Below, piece after piece: positions 26,301 through 33,639 of a stretch of 64,000 nucleotides of DNA. The stretch's first letter is position 1. Each line of letters opens with the position of its first letter. The notes under the pieces were generated by a model. That model worked only from the letters and a program-made list of their open reading frames with translations. It had not been told where the DNA came from and searched no databases. This DNA comes from Sphingomonas faeni (GTDB lineage: Bacteria; Pseudomonadota; Alphaproteobacteria; Sphingomonadales; Sphingomonadaceae): positions 186,001-250,000 of the forward strand of contig NZ_QAYE01000006.1 in the NCBI RefSeq assembly GCF_003053745.1, in the 5' to 3' direction. A program made the position numbers and the translations under genes.

Positions 26301-27032
26301 ATGATCCTGCCCAACGTCCTCCTCCTCGTCACGATCATGAGCCTCGTCTGGTTCCTCAAGGGCGACCTCCTCGGCTACCGCCGGATCAAGCGCCTTCCCG
26401 ACACAGCATCGCGCCAGAAGACCTACCGCCTGTGGATCGCCAAGGCCGCGATCGCCTTCGTCCTGCCCCCAGTGAGCGGACTAGCCCTGCTCGGCCGCTT
26501 CGACGCGCTCGTCACCGTGCCGCCCGAGTTCGACGCCCTCCGCACGCTCCTGCCCAGCTTCCAAGGCTACAGCCGCGTGGAACTGCTCGGGATGATCGGC
26601 GGCAGTGCGCTGGGTGGCCTGATCATCGGCGCGGTGCTCGCGACGCGGCGTAACTGGCGCGTCCTCAAGACGATCGGCAACGTCGGCTCGCTGCTGCCGC
26701 GCAACCGGCCGGAGATCGCGCATGCCGCCGCCATGTCGATCGCGGCGGGCATCTCCGAGGAGCTCGCCTTCCGCCTGTTCCTGCCGCTGCTGGTCGCGCT
26801 CGTATCCGGCAGCGCGTTCGTCGCGTTTGGTGTCGCGGTCGCGGCGTTCGGCGCGATGCATCTGTATCAGGGGCGGGCGGGCGTGATTGCGACCACGCTC
26901 GTCGGCGCGCTGATGGCGGCGGTGTATCTGATGACCGGGGAGCTGTGGCTAACGATGGTCCTGCACGCGCTGATCGATCTCAACTCGCTGGTATTGCGCC
27001 CAATACTGACCGGAGCATGGCGCGCGGCTTGA
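26301..27032 (+). CDS. CPBP-family intramembrane glutamic protease
   Basis: 243 aa from ATG 26301; the reading frame extends upstream only through repeat DNA. Multi-spanning membrane protein. The active-site motifs of the CPBP/Abi family are present: EELAFRLFLPLL (EExxxR) near residue 152, FGAMHLYQG (FxxxH) and the C-terminal VLHALIDLNS (HxxxN/D-type). Relatives process CAAX proteins in eukaryotes and act in bacteriocin immunity or signalling in bacteria; the substrate here is unknown. Flanked by repeats; no partner gene. Confidence 0.85.
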   Translation: MILPNVLLLVTIMSLVWFLKGDLLGYRRIKRLPDTASRQKTYRLWIAKAAIAFVLPPVSGLALLGRFDALVTVPPEFDALRTLLPSFQGYSRVELLGMIGGSALGGLIIGAVLATRRNWRVLKTIGNVGSLLPRNRPEIAHAAAMSIAAGISEELAFRLFLPLLVALVSGSAFVAFGVAVAAFGAMHLYQGRAGVIATTLVGALMAAVYLMTGELWLTMVLHALIDLNSLVLRPILTGAWRAA

Positions 27033-27085
27033 CTTCGTAGGTTCGGGTTCGTCCAATCGAGGCACGGTCCACGAAGGGAAATTCC

Positions 27086-28936
27086 ATGTCGCGTCACGCC
27101 CTCCTGCTCGCGCTTGCCGTCACCGCAGCCGTCCCGGCCGCCACGCTCGCGCAGACCGCGCCGCAAACCGTGACCCAGTCGCCCTTTACCTTCGAGGAAG
27201 TGATGGTGCCGATGCGCGACGGGGCGAAGTTGCAGACGGTGATCATGCGGCCGCGCGGGATGACCGGCCCGCTGCCGATCCTGCTTCAGCGGACGCCGTA
27301 CGGCGTGCCCGACGCGCCGTTTGCCACCGCCGATCGCTTCGCGCCGTTGATGAAGGACGGCTATGTCTTCGTGTTCCAGTCGATGCGCGGGCGGTTCAAG
27401 TCGGACGGGGTCTTCACGCTCTCAACCGCGGTCCACCCGAACGATCCGAAGGCGGTCGACGAGGCCACGGACGCCTACGATACGGTCGGCTGGCTGGTGA
27501 AGAACGTCCCCGCCAACACTGGCAAGGTCGGCATGTGGGGCGTGTCCTACCCCGGTTTCGCTGCCGCCGTCGCGCTGGCGAACCCGCATCCGGCGCTGAA
27601 GGCGGTCTCCCCGCAGGCGGCTTGGATCGATTACTGGCAGTCGGACGACCTGCACCGCAACGGCGCGCTGCGGTTGAGCTATGCGACCGACTGGGTGTCA
27701 TCGCTGCAACTCGACAAGACGAAGAATTCCGACTTCGCGTATCCGAGCGATACCTACGATTATTTCTTGAAGGCGGGCTCGGCGGAGGCGATCGACCGGA
27801 CTGTGTTCAAGGGGCGTGTGCCGATGTTCACGGCGCTGCTCGATCATCCCAATCACGATGCTTTCTATACCGCGCAACGCTGGACCGATGCGCTCGGGAA
27901 GACGACGGTGCCGACGCTGAACGTCGCCGGGTTCTGGGATCAGGAGGATCCGTGGGGCTCGTGGCAGATTTACGCGCGTCAGAAGCGCAACGATCCGAAC
28001 CACTTGGCGCAGATGGTGGCGGGGCCGTGGCGGCATGGTGGATGGCAGGGCGTGGCGGATCATCTCGGGCCGATCCCGCTTGGGGAGGCGAGTGGGACGC
28101 AGTTCCAGGAGCAAATCCAGGCACCGTTCTTCGCCTATTGGCTGCACGGCAAGGGCCCGCGGCCGGACTTTGCGGCGAAGATGTTCCAGTCGGGATCGAA
28201 CGTGTGGAAGACCTATGCGGCCTGGCCTCCGACGGGAACGAAGGCGACCGAGCTGTATCTGCACGCGGACGGCAGCCTGTCGTTCACCGCGCCGGCGGCC
28301 GGTGAGGGATGTCGCGACTACGTCTCGGACCCCGCAAACCCGGTGCCGTTCCGCCGGCGACCGATGTCGGCGACCTATGCCAGCCCGGACTGGGCGTGGT
28401 GGGAGGCTGACGACCAGCGCTTCGTCGATCACCGGCCCGATGTGCTGGGGTATGTGTCGGAGCCTCTGACTTCGGACCTGACGGTGACGGGGGCGCTGTC
28501 GGCTACGTTGCAGGCGTCGACCAGCGGGACGGACAGCGATTTCGTAGTGAAGCTGATCGATGTGCTGCCTGAAGATACCGAAACGTTCGACAAGTCTCAG
28601 GCGCGACTGGGTGACTATGCGAAGACCCTCAACGGCTATCAGTTGCCGATCGCGATGGAGGTGCGGCGCGGGCGGTTCCTGGCAAGCGATACGACGCCGC
28701 ATCCGCTGGTGCCGGGGAAGGTGGTCGCGTGGGACGTGCCGCTGCGCGACCACGACCATGTGTTCAAGGCGGGGCACCGGATCATGGTGCAAATCCAGTC
28801 GAGCTGGTTCCCGATGATCGACCGCAACCCGCAGTCTTTCGTGCCGAACATCGGGCGGACGAAACCGAGCGATTACGTGAAGGCGACGCAGAAGGTTTGT
28901 GCGGGCTCGCGGGTGACGTTGCCGGTAATGCGGTAA
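27086..28936 (+). CDS. CocE/NonD-family hydrolase (X-Pro dipeptidyl-peptidase-like)
   Basis: 616 aa with signal peptide MSRHALLLALAVTAAVPAAT; AAGGGAA lies 5 nt before ATG 27086. The alpha/beta-hydrolase core has the nucleophile in GMWGVSYPGFAA, the acid region in VAGFWDQEDPWG and the His in GPWRHGGWQG. The C-terminal jelly-roll (SEPLTSDLTVTGALSATLQA, IMVQIQSSWFPMIDRNPQS) is the X-Pro peptidase C-domain. Periplasmic or secreted; family members cleave acyl, peptide or beta-lactam bonds, so it could be an esterase, glutaryl-7-ACA acylase-like enzyme or peptidase. Stand-alone gene; a family B repeat follows. Confidence 0.9.
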   Translation: MSRHALLLALAVTAAVPAATLAQTAPQTVTQSPFTFEEVMVPMRDGAKLQTVIMRPRGMTGPLPILLQRTPYGVPDAPFATADRFAPLMKDGYVFVFQSMRGRFKSDGVFTLSTAVHPNDPKAVDEATDAYDTVGWLVKNVPANTGKVGMWGVSYPGFAAAVALANPHPALKAVSPQAAWIDYWQSDDLHRNGALRLSYATDWVSSLQLDKTKNSDFAYPSDTYDYFLKAGSAEAIDRTVFKGRVPMFTALLDHPNHDAFYTAQRWTDALGKTTVPTLNVAGFWDQEDPWGSWQIYARQKRNDPNHLAQMVAGPWRHGGWQGVADHLGPIPLGEASGTQFQEQIQAPFFAYWLHGKGPRPDFAAKMFQSGSNVWKTYAAWPPTGTKATELYLHADGSLSFTAPAAGEGCRDYVSDPANPVPFRRRPMSATYASPDWAWWEADDQRFVDHRPDVLGYVSEPLTSDLTVTGALSATLQASTSGTDSDFVVKLIDVLPEDTETFDKSQARLGDYAKTLNGYQLPIAMEVRRGRFLASDTTPHPLVPGKVVAWDVPLRDHDHVFKAGHRIMVQIQSSWFPMIDRNPQSFVPNIGRTKPSDYVKATQKVCAGSRVTLPVMR

Positions 28937-28940
28937 GAAG

Positions 28941-28998
28941 CTTGTTCTCCCGCGAAGGCGGGAGCCCAGACTGGGTCCCCGCCTTCGCGGGGAAACAT
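28941..28998. repeat. Palindromic repeat, family B (copy 2)
   Basis: CTTGTTCTCCCGCGAAGGCG... with its mirror ...CCCCGCCTTCGCGGGGAAAC, between the 3' ends of two convergent genes, where it could also terminate transcription. Confidence 0.85.
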
Positions 28999-29008
28999 GG
29001 TTCTCCGG

Positions 29009-29770
29009 TCAGTTCTTCATCCGCCAGCCGGTCTTGAAGATCCAGGCGATCGCGATCAGGCATACCGCCAGGAAGCCCGCAGTCACCGCGAGGCTGACCC
29101 CGACCGCGACGTCGCCGACGCCGAAGAAGCTCCAGCGGAAGCCGCTCACCAAGTAGACGACCGGGTTGAACAGGCTGAACGTCCGCCACGGCTGGGGCAG
29201 CATGTCGATCGAGTAGAACGCGCCGCCGAGGAACGTTAGTGGTGTGATCAGCAGTGCGGGGACGAAGTTCAGTTGCTCGAAGCCGTTGGCCCAGACGCCG
29301 ATGATGAAGCCGAACAGGCTGAACGCCACCGCGGTCAGGATCAGGAACGCGATCATCGCGAACGGGTGTTCGATCCGCAGCGGCACGAAGAACGACGCGG
29401 TGGCGAGGATGATCAGCCCGAGGATCACCGACTTGGTGGTCGCCGCGCCGACATAGCCGATCACCATCTCCATCGCCGAGACGGGCGCCGACAACAGCTC
29501 GTAGATCGTGCCGGTGAATTTGGGGAAGTAGATTCCGATCGACGCGTTCGAGATGCTCTGCGTGAGCAGCGACAGCATGATCAGGCCGGGAACGATGAAG
29601 CTGCCATAGCCGACGCCGCCGACCTGCTGCATGCGGCTGCCGATCGCGCCGCCGAAGACGATGAAATACAGCGAGGTGGTCAGGACCGGGGTGACTAGGC
29701 TCTGCCACAGGGTGCGCAAAGCGCGCGCCATTTCGAAGCGGTAGATCGCCCAGATGCCGTGGGTGTTCAT
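29009..29770 (-). CDS. ABC-2 type exporter permease
   Basis: 253 aa, ATG 29770 overlapping the ATPase stop by 4 nt. Six membrane spans of the ABC-2 family, including [38 protein letters not shown], and the late [20 protein letters not shown] followed by [16 protein letters not shown], a signature of the YadH/DrrB-like permeases. With the upstream ATPase it forms a two-gene ABC exporter; export of a lipid, drug or polysaccharide precursor is possible, substrate unknown. Confidence 0.92.
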   Translation of the reverse strand: MNTHGIWAIYRFEMARALRTLWQSLVTPVLTTSLYFIVFGGAIGSRMQQVGGVGYGSFIVPGLIMLSLLTQSISNASIGIYFPKFTGTIYELLSAPVSAMEMVIGYVGAATTKSVILGLIILATASFFVPLRIEHPFAMIAFLILTAVAFSLFGFIIGVWANGFEQLNFVPALLITPLTFLGGAFYSIDMLPQPWRTFSLFNPVVYLVSGFRWSFFGVGDVAVGVSLAVTAGFLAVCLIAIAWIFKTGWRMKN

Positions 29771-30696
29771 GCGTGTTCTCCGACGAGATCGACGAAGATG
29801 TCTTCGAGGCTCGATTTGCTGGTTTCGAGATCCTTGAAGCCGATGCCGAGTTCGCTGAGTTTTCGGAGCAGCGACGGGATGCCGGTGTGATCGGCCTGCG
29901 CATCGAACACGTAACGGAGGCGTTTGCCGTCGTCTTCCAGCGACAGGTCCCAGTCGGCGAGGTCGGCGGGGATCGTCGTCATCGGATCCTGGAGCGCGAT
30001 GTCGAGTTCGCGCTTGCCTAGCTTCTTCATCAGCGACGCCTTGTCGTCGACGAGGAGCAGCTTGCCCTTGTCGATGACGCCGACGCGGTCGGCCATTTCC
30101 TCGGCTTCCTCGATGTAATGCGTCGTCAGGATGATCGTCGTGCCGCCTTCGCGGAGGCGGTGGACGAGCTTCCACATGTCGCGGCGCAGGGCGACGTCGA
30201 CGCCCGCGGTGGGTTCGTCGAGGAACAGGATCTCGGGTTCGTGCGCGAGCGCTTTCGCGATCAGCACGCGGCGCTTCATGCCGCCGGAGAGTTCGCGAAT
30301 CTTGGCATCGCGCTTGTCCCAGAGCGAGAGGTCGCGGAGCACCTGTTCGATGTACGCGCTGTGGCCCGAGCGGCCGAACAGGCGGCGGCTGAAGGTGACG
30401 GTGGCGAGCACCGTCTCGAACATGTCGACGTTGAGTTCCTGCGGCACGAGGCCGATGCGGCTGCGCGCCTGCTTATAATCGCGGATCGCGTCGTAGCCGG
30501 CGACCTTGATCGTGCCGGCGGACGGCGTGACGATGCCGCAGATGATGCTGATGAGCGTCGTCTTGCCCGCGCCGTTGGGGCCGAGGAGGGCGAAGATTTC
30601 GCCTTTCTGGATGTCGAGGTCGACGGGGTGGAGGGCTGTGGTGCCGCTCTTGTAGGTCTTGGTGACGCCCGCGATGGACAGGATCGGTTCGGTCAT
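29767..30696 (-). CDS. ABC transporter ATP-binding protein
   Basis: 309 aa from ATG 30696 (AAGGGG 7 nt upstream); a longer frame upstream is spurious. Walker [12 protein letters not shown] (about 38-47), signature [15 protein letters not shown], Walker [13 protein letters not shown] and the switch His in [16 protein letters not shown]-terminal extension of about 85 residues ([20 protein letters not shown]) is typical of the CcmA/YadG group that pairs with ABC-2 permeases. Overlaps the permease gene by 4 nt; the pair is one exporter. Confidence 0.95.
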   Translation of the reverse strand: MTEPILSIAGVTKTYKSGTTALHPVDLDIQKGEIFALLGPNGAGKTTLISIICGIVTPSAGTIKVAGYDAIRDYKQARSRIGLVPQELNVDMFETVLATVTFSRRLFGRSGHSAYIEQVLRDLSLWDKRDAKIRELSGGMKRRVLIAKALAHEPEILFLDEPTAGVDVALRRDMWKLVHRLREGGTTIILTTHYIEEAEEMADRVGVIDKGKLLLVDDKASLMKKLGKRELDIALQDPMTTIPADLADWDLSLEDDGKRLRYVFDAQADHTGIPSLLRKLSELGIGFKDLETSKSSLEDIFVDLVGEHA

Positions 30697-30764
30697 TGGC
30701 ACCCCTTGTTCGTGGGTGTCAGATGGGGGTGGGGAGGGGGGAATGATAGGCCTTCCCGCGCCTT

Positions 30765-30823
30765 CTTGTTCTCCCGCGAAGGCGGGAGCCCAGACTGGGT
30801 CCCCGCCTTCGCGGGGAAACAAG
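30765..30823. repeat. Palindromic repeat, family B (copy 3)
   Basis: CTTGTTCTCCCGCGAAGGCG... and ...GCCTTCGCGGGGAAACAAGG, between the ABC ATPase start and the DsbA-like stop. Confidence 0.85.
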
Positions 30824-30833
30824 GAGAGGGCGG

Positions 30834-31544
30834 TTAGCCGGCGCGGGCTGCTGCTACGGCTTTCTGGAGGTCTTCCAACGGCAACGCGCCCGACAATACG
30901 CGGTCGCCGACCACCCAGCTCGGCGTGCCGGTCATGCCGAGCTTGGCGGCTGTTTCCATGTTCTTCGCTATTTCGGCGTCTGCGGTCTTGGTGAAGCTGG
31001 CCTGCGTGGTGTCGACCCCGGCCTTGCCCGCGGCTGCGGCGATCGAGGCGTCGCTGACCGGGCCGCCGGCGTAGAGCGCGTCGTGGAAGGTGGCGAACTT
31101 GCCCTGTTGTGCGGCGGCAAGACTCGCGCGCGCGGCGATGCGGCTCTCGGCGCTGAGGATCGGGAGTTCGCGGAAGACGACGCGGACTTTGGGGTCGGCG
31201 GCGATCAGCTTGGCGATCATCGGCAGGCTCGCGCGGCAATATCCGCAATTATAATCGAAATACTCGACCAGCGTGACGTCGCCCTTGGGGTTGCCGGCCC
31301 AGGCGCTGCCGAACGGCGTGACGATCGCGTCGCGGTTGGCGGTGACGGTCTTGCCCGACTCGCGGTCGCGCAGTTTCTCCATCGCCTCGGGCAAGATTTC
31401 TGGGTGCGCCAGCACATAGTCGTGGACGATCGATTCGACCTGCGCACGCTCGACGCCGCCGCCCTGGCGGTCATAGCCCCAGACCGCGAGGCCTCCGATG
31501 ACAGCGCCCGCGACGGCAATCGCGGGGAATGTAAGTTTGCTCAT
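30834..31544 (-). CDS. DsbA-family thiol:disulfide oxidoreductase
   Basis: 236 aa. N-terminal membrane anchor/signal ([20 protein letters not shown]) places it in the periplasm. The thioredoxin fold has [20 protein letters not shown] with the CxxC pair at about 100-103 and the cis-proline in [18 protein letters not shown] helical stalk precedes the fold ([20 protein letters not shown]), as in the ScsC/BdbD-like group. Its ATG overlaps the stop of the M48 protease by 4 nt; both would act on envelope protein folding and quality control. Confidence 0.92.
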   Translation of the reverse strand: MSKLTFPAIAVAGAVIGGLAVWGYDRQGGGVERAQVESIVHDYVLAHPEILPEAMEKLRDRESGKTVTANRDAIVTPFGSAWAGNPKGDVTLVEYFDYNCGYCRASLPMIAKLIAADPKVRVVFRELPILSAESRIAARASLAAAQQGKFATFHDALYAGGPVSDASIAAAAGKAGVDTTQASFTKTADAEIAKNMETAAKLGMTGTPSWVVGDRVLSGALPLEDLQKAVAAARAG

Positions 31545-32896
31545 TTGCGGCGCTTATACTGCTTGGGATTGTCGTCCATCTCGTTCTGCGCGGCCATCGC
31601 GATATCCTGCGCGCGGATCCAGTCGGTGGTGTTCGCCGGGATGTTGGCCAGCGCATATTGCGCGCTCGCCGACGCGGTCCGCATGTCGCCGCCCATGCTC
31701 GCGCGCTCGGCGGTGGCGAGCGCGGCGCGGGCGGTGTCGCCGGTGAGTTCGTAGACGGTGCCGAGCTGCATCCAGGCGAACGGGTTCTGGTCGTCGCGGC
31801 CGACCGCAGTGCGCAGGACCCTGGTCGCCTCGGGGTAGTTCGCCTTGTTCTCGGTCGCGATCAGCGCGTGGCCGAAGGTGGTGGCGATCAGTGGGTTGTT
31901 ACGCGAACCCTCCGTGGCTTCGCGCAGGGGGGCCAGCGACTCGTTGGGCTTGCCCGCCTCGAGCAGGATCTGCCCCTTGATCTCGAGGAAATACGGGTCG
32001 GTCGGCTCGGCCTTCACCAGTGCGTTCGCCTCGGCATCGGCTTTGTCGGGGTAGCCGGCCTTGTGGTACGCATAGGCGCGGGCATAGTGCGCGTAGATCG
32101 ACTGGTCAGACGGCGGATAGGCCTGGAGCGTCTGGTCGGCGGGCATGACGTAGCCGGCGAGCTTCGCCTTCACGCGGCGGAAGCGTTCCTCCAGCGCGGC
32201 GTCGGGTTTGTTGGCCCAGGCGGGCGAGGCTTGCAGGTCGGCGGTCAGTGTCGCGACGCGTTCGCCCGAGAGCGGATGCGACTGCATGAAGGGATCGATG
32301 TTGGCGGTGCCGAAGCGGTATTCCTGCTGCTGCAATTTCTTGAAGAAGCTGAGCATCCCGCGGCCGGAGACGTTCGCCTCGCGGAGGAATTTCGCGCCGG
32401 TCGCGTCGGCGGTCGATTCCTGGACGCGGCTGAACGAGAGGTAGCTGCCCATCGCCGCCTGCTGACCCGCGGCCATGATGCCGGCGCCTGCTTCGCCGCT
32501 GCCGGCCGCCATCGCGGCGAGGCCGAGGACCATCGAGAGCAGGTACATGCCCATTGCCGGCTTGGTGCCGCGATCGGCGAGGACGACATGGCCGTCGGCG
32601 ATGTGGCCGAGCTCGTGCGCGATGACGCCCTGGACTTCGTTGGCGTTGTCGGCGGCCTGGATGAGCCCTGAGTGGACGTAGACGGTCTGGCCGCCGGCGA
32701 CGAACGCGTTGATCGACTCGTCGTTGATGAGGACGACCTTCACGTCGCGCGTCGAGAGCCCGGCCGCCTTGATCAGCGGGTTCGACATCTCCGCGAACAT
32801 GGTTTCGGTCTCGGCGTCGCGGAGGATCGACTGGGCCTGGAGGGGCGTCGTCCAGAGGAGGAGGGCGGTGGCTGCGGCGGCTACGAAGCGCTTCAT
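31541..32896 (-). CDS. M48-family periplasmic metalloprotease with TPR repeats (BepA-like)
   Basis: 451 aa from ATG 32896, starting a signal peptide (MKRFVAAAATALLLWTTPLQ cleaved after AQ); upstream frame is non-coding. The zinc site is GVIAHELGHIADGH (HExxH, about 96-100), with the third ligand Glu probably in RVQESTADATGAKFL. The C-terminal half holds TPR-like helices (SIYAHYARAYAYHKAGYPDK, NPFAWMQLGTVYELTGDTAR). This architecture is that of BepA/YfgC, which assists or degrades LptD and BAM substrates. Coupled to the DsbA-like gene, consistent with LptD disulphide assembly, though that link is inference. Confidence 0.93.
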   Translation of the reverse strand: MKRFVAAAATALLLWTTPLQAQSILRDAETETMFAEMSNPLIKAAGLSTRDVKVVLINDESINAFVAGGQTVYVHSGLIQAADNANEVQGVIAHELGHIADGHVVLADRGTKPAMGMYLLSMVLGLAAMAAGSGEAGAGIMAAGQQAAMGSYLSFSRVQESTADATGAKFLREANVSGRGMLSFFKKLQQQEYRFGTANIDPFMQSHPLSGERVATLTADLQASPAWANKPDAALEERFRRVKAKLAGYVMPADQTLQAYPPSDQSIYAHYARAYAYHKAGYPDKADAEANALVKAEPTDPYFLEIKGQILLEAGKPNESLAPLREATEGSRNNPLIATTFGHALIATENKANYPEATRVLRTAVGRDDQNPFAWMQLGTVYELTGDTARAALATAERASMGGDMRTASASAQYALANIPANTTDWIRAQDIAMAAQNEMDDNPKQYKRRK

Positions 32897-33116
32897 ATTA
32901 CGGGGTATCGTCGATTGGGGGCGGGGGGGCAATGGTCGTGCGATCGGGCGTGCGGTGGAGTGAAGTACAGGAAGTGCAGACGCTGGGAGCGGTTTTGCGG
33001 TTGGTGGGAGTGTGGGTGGCATTGGGGGAGGGGAGCAGGGTTTGGGTGTGTAGGACAGGGGTTTGAGGGGGGGCTGTTGGGTCGCTGGAGGGCACGTCGT
33101 GCTCGTTTCTCTCCGA

Positions 33117-33201
33117 CCGTCATCCCAGCGAAAGCTGGGATCTCATGGTTTGGCGGGTGCCGCGTGCCACGCGGGATACCCCAGCTTTCGCTGGGGTGAC
33201 G
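33117..33201. repeat. Palindromic repeat, family C
   Basis: GTCATCCCAGCGAAAGCTGG and CCAGCTTTCGCTGGGGTGAC enclose a smaller inner dyad (GTGCCGCGTGCCACGCGG). Arms resemble the widespread proteobacterial GTCATCCC-type repeats. Lies in the 743-bp gap 32897-33639, which otherwise holds family A and B copies, the rne terminator and no gene that I can see. Confidence 0.8.
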
Positions 33202-33274
33202 CGTTTTGGTTTGGGGTGGGCGTTGCGGTTTGGAGTGGCATGAGAACGCGTTCGACACAGTGCCGTCGAATGGC

Positions 33275-33380
33275 CACCTCCCCGGCGGAGGCCGGGATCC
33301 AATTGGGGGACCGGGCTAACTGAGGGCGGCGCTTCGTTATTGCCACCTTTCCAATTGGGCCCCGGCCTTCGCCGGGGTGG
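33275..33380. repeat. Palindromic repeat, family A (copy 3)
   Basis: CACCTCCCCGGCGGAGGCCG... and ...CCCCGGCCTTCGCCGGGGTG with AATTGG at the inner ends instead of AGTTGG. Confidence 0.85.
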
Positions 33381-33450
33381 TGGTGGGTGGGGGAGGCGGG
33401 AGTGCAATGCCCGATGCGGAAGAATCGCAAACCCAGGGCCGCCCTCCCGT

Positions 33451-33508
33451 CTTGTTCACCCGCGAAGGCGGGTGCCCAGTCTGGGTCCCCGCCTTCGCGG
33501 GGATACAG
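33451..33508. repeat. Palindromic repeat, family B (copy 4)
   Basis: CTTGTTCACCCGCGAAGGCG... and ...CCCCGCCTTCGCGGGGATAC around CCCAGTCTGGG. Confidence 0.85.
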
Positions 33509-33585
33509 GCTTTCTCGTTCGCTACGGCAGGCATTGGACGTTCACGGATACCGCGCGTCCGGACAATCGCCCTCCTAACAAACGA

Positions 33586-33617
33586 AAACGGGCGCGGCCT
33601 TTCGGTCGCGCCCGTTT
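33586..33617 (-). terminator. Rho-independent terminator of rne
   Basis: 11-bp stem AAACGGGCGCG/CGCGCCCGTTT with a 10-nt loop, 23 nt after the rne stop. On the minus strand the 3' arm runs into TTTTCG, completing the classical form. Confidence 0.85.
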
Positions 33618-33639
33618 CTTCGGTGGGTAGCGTCCGGGG

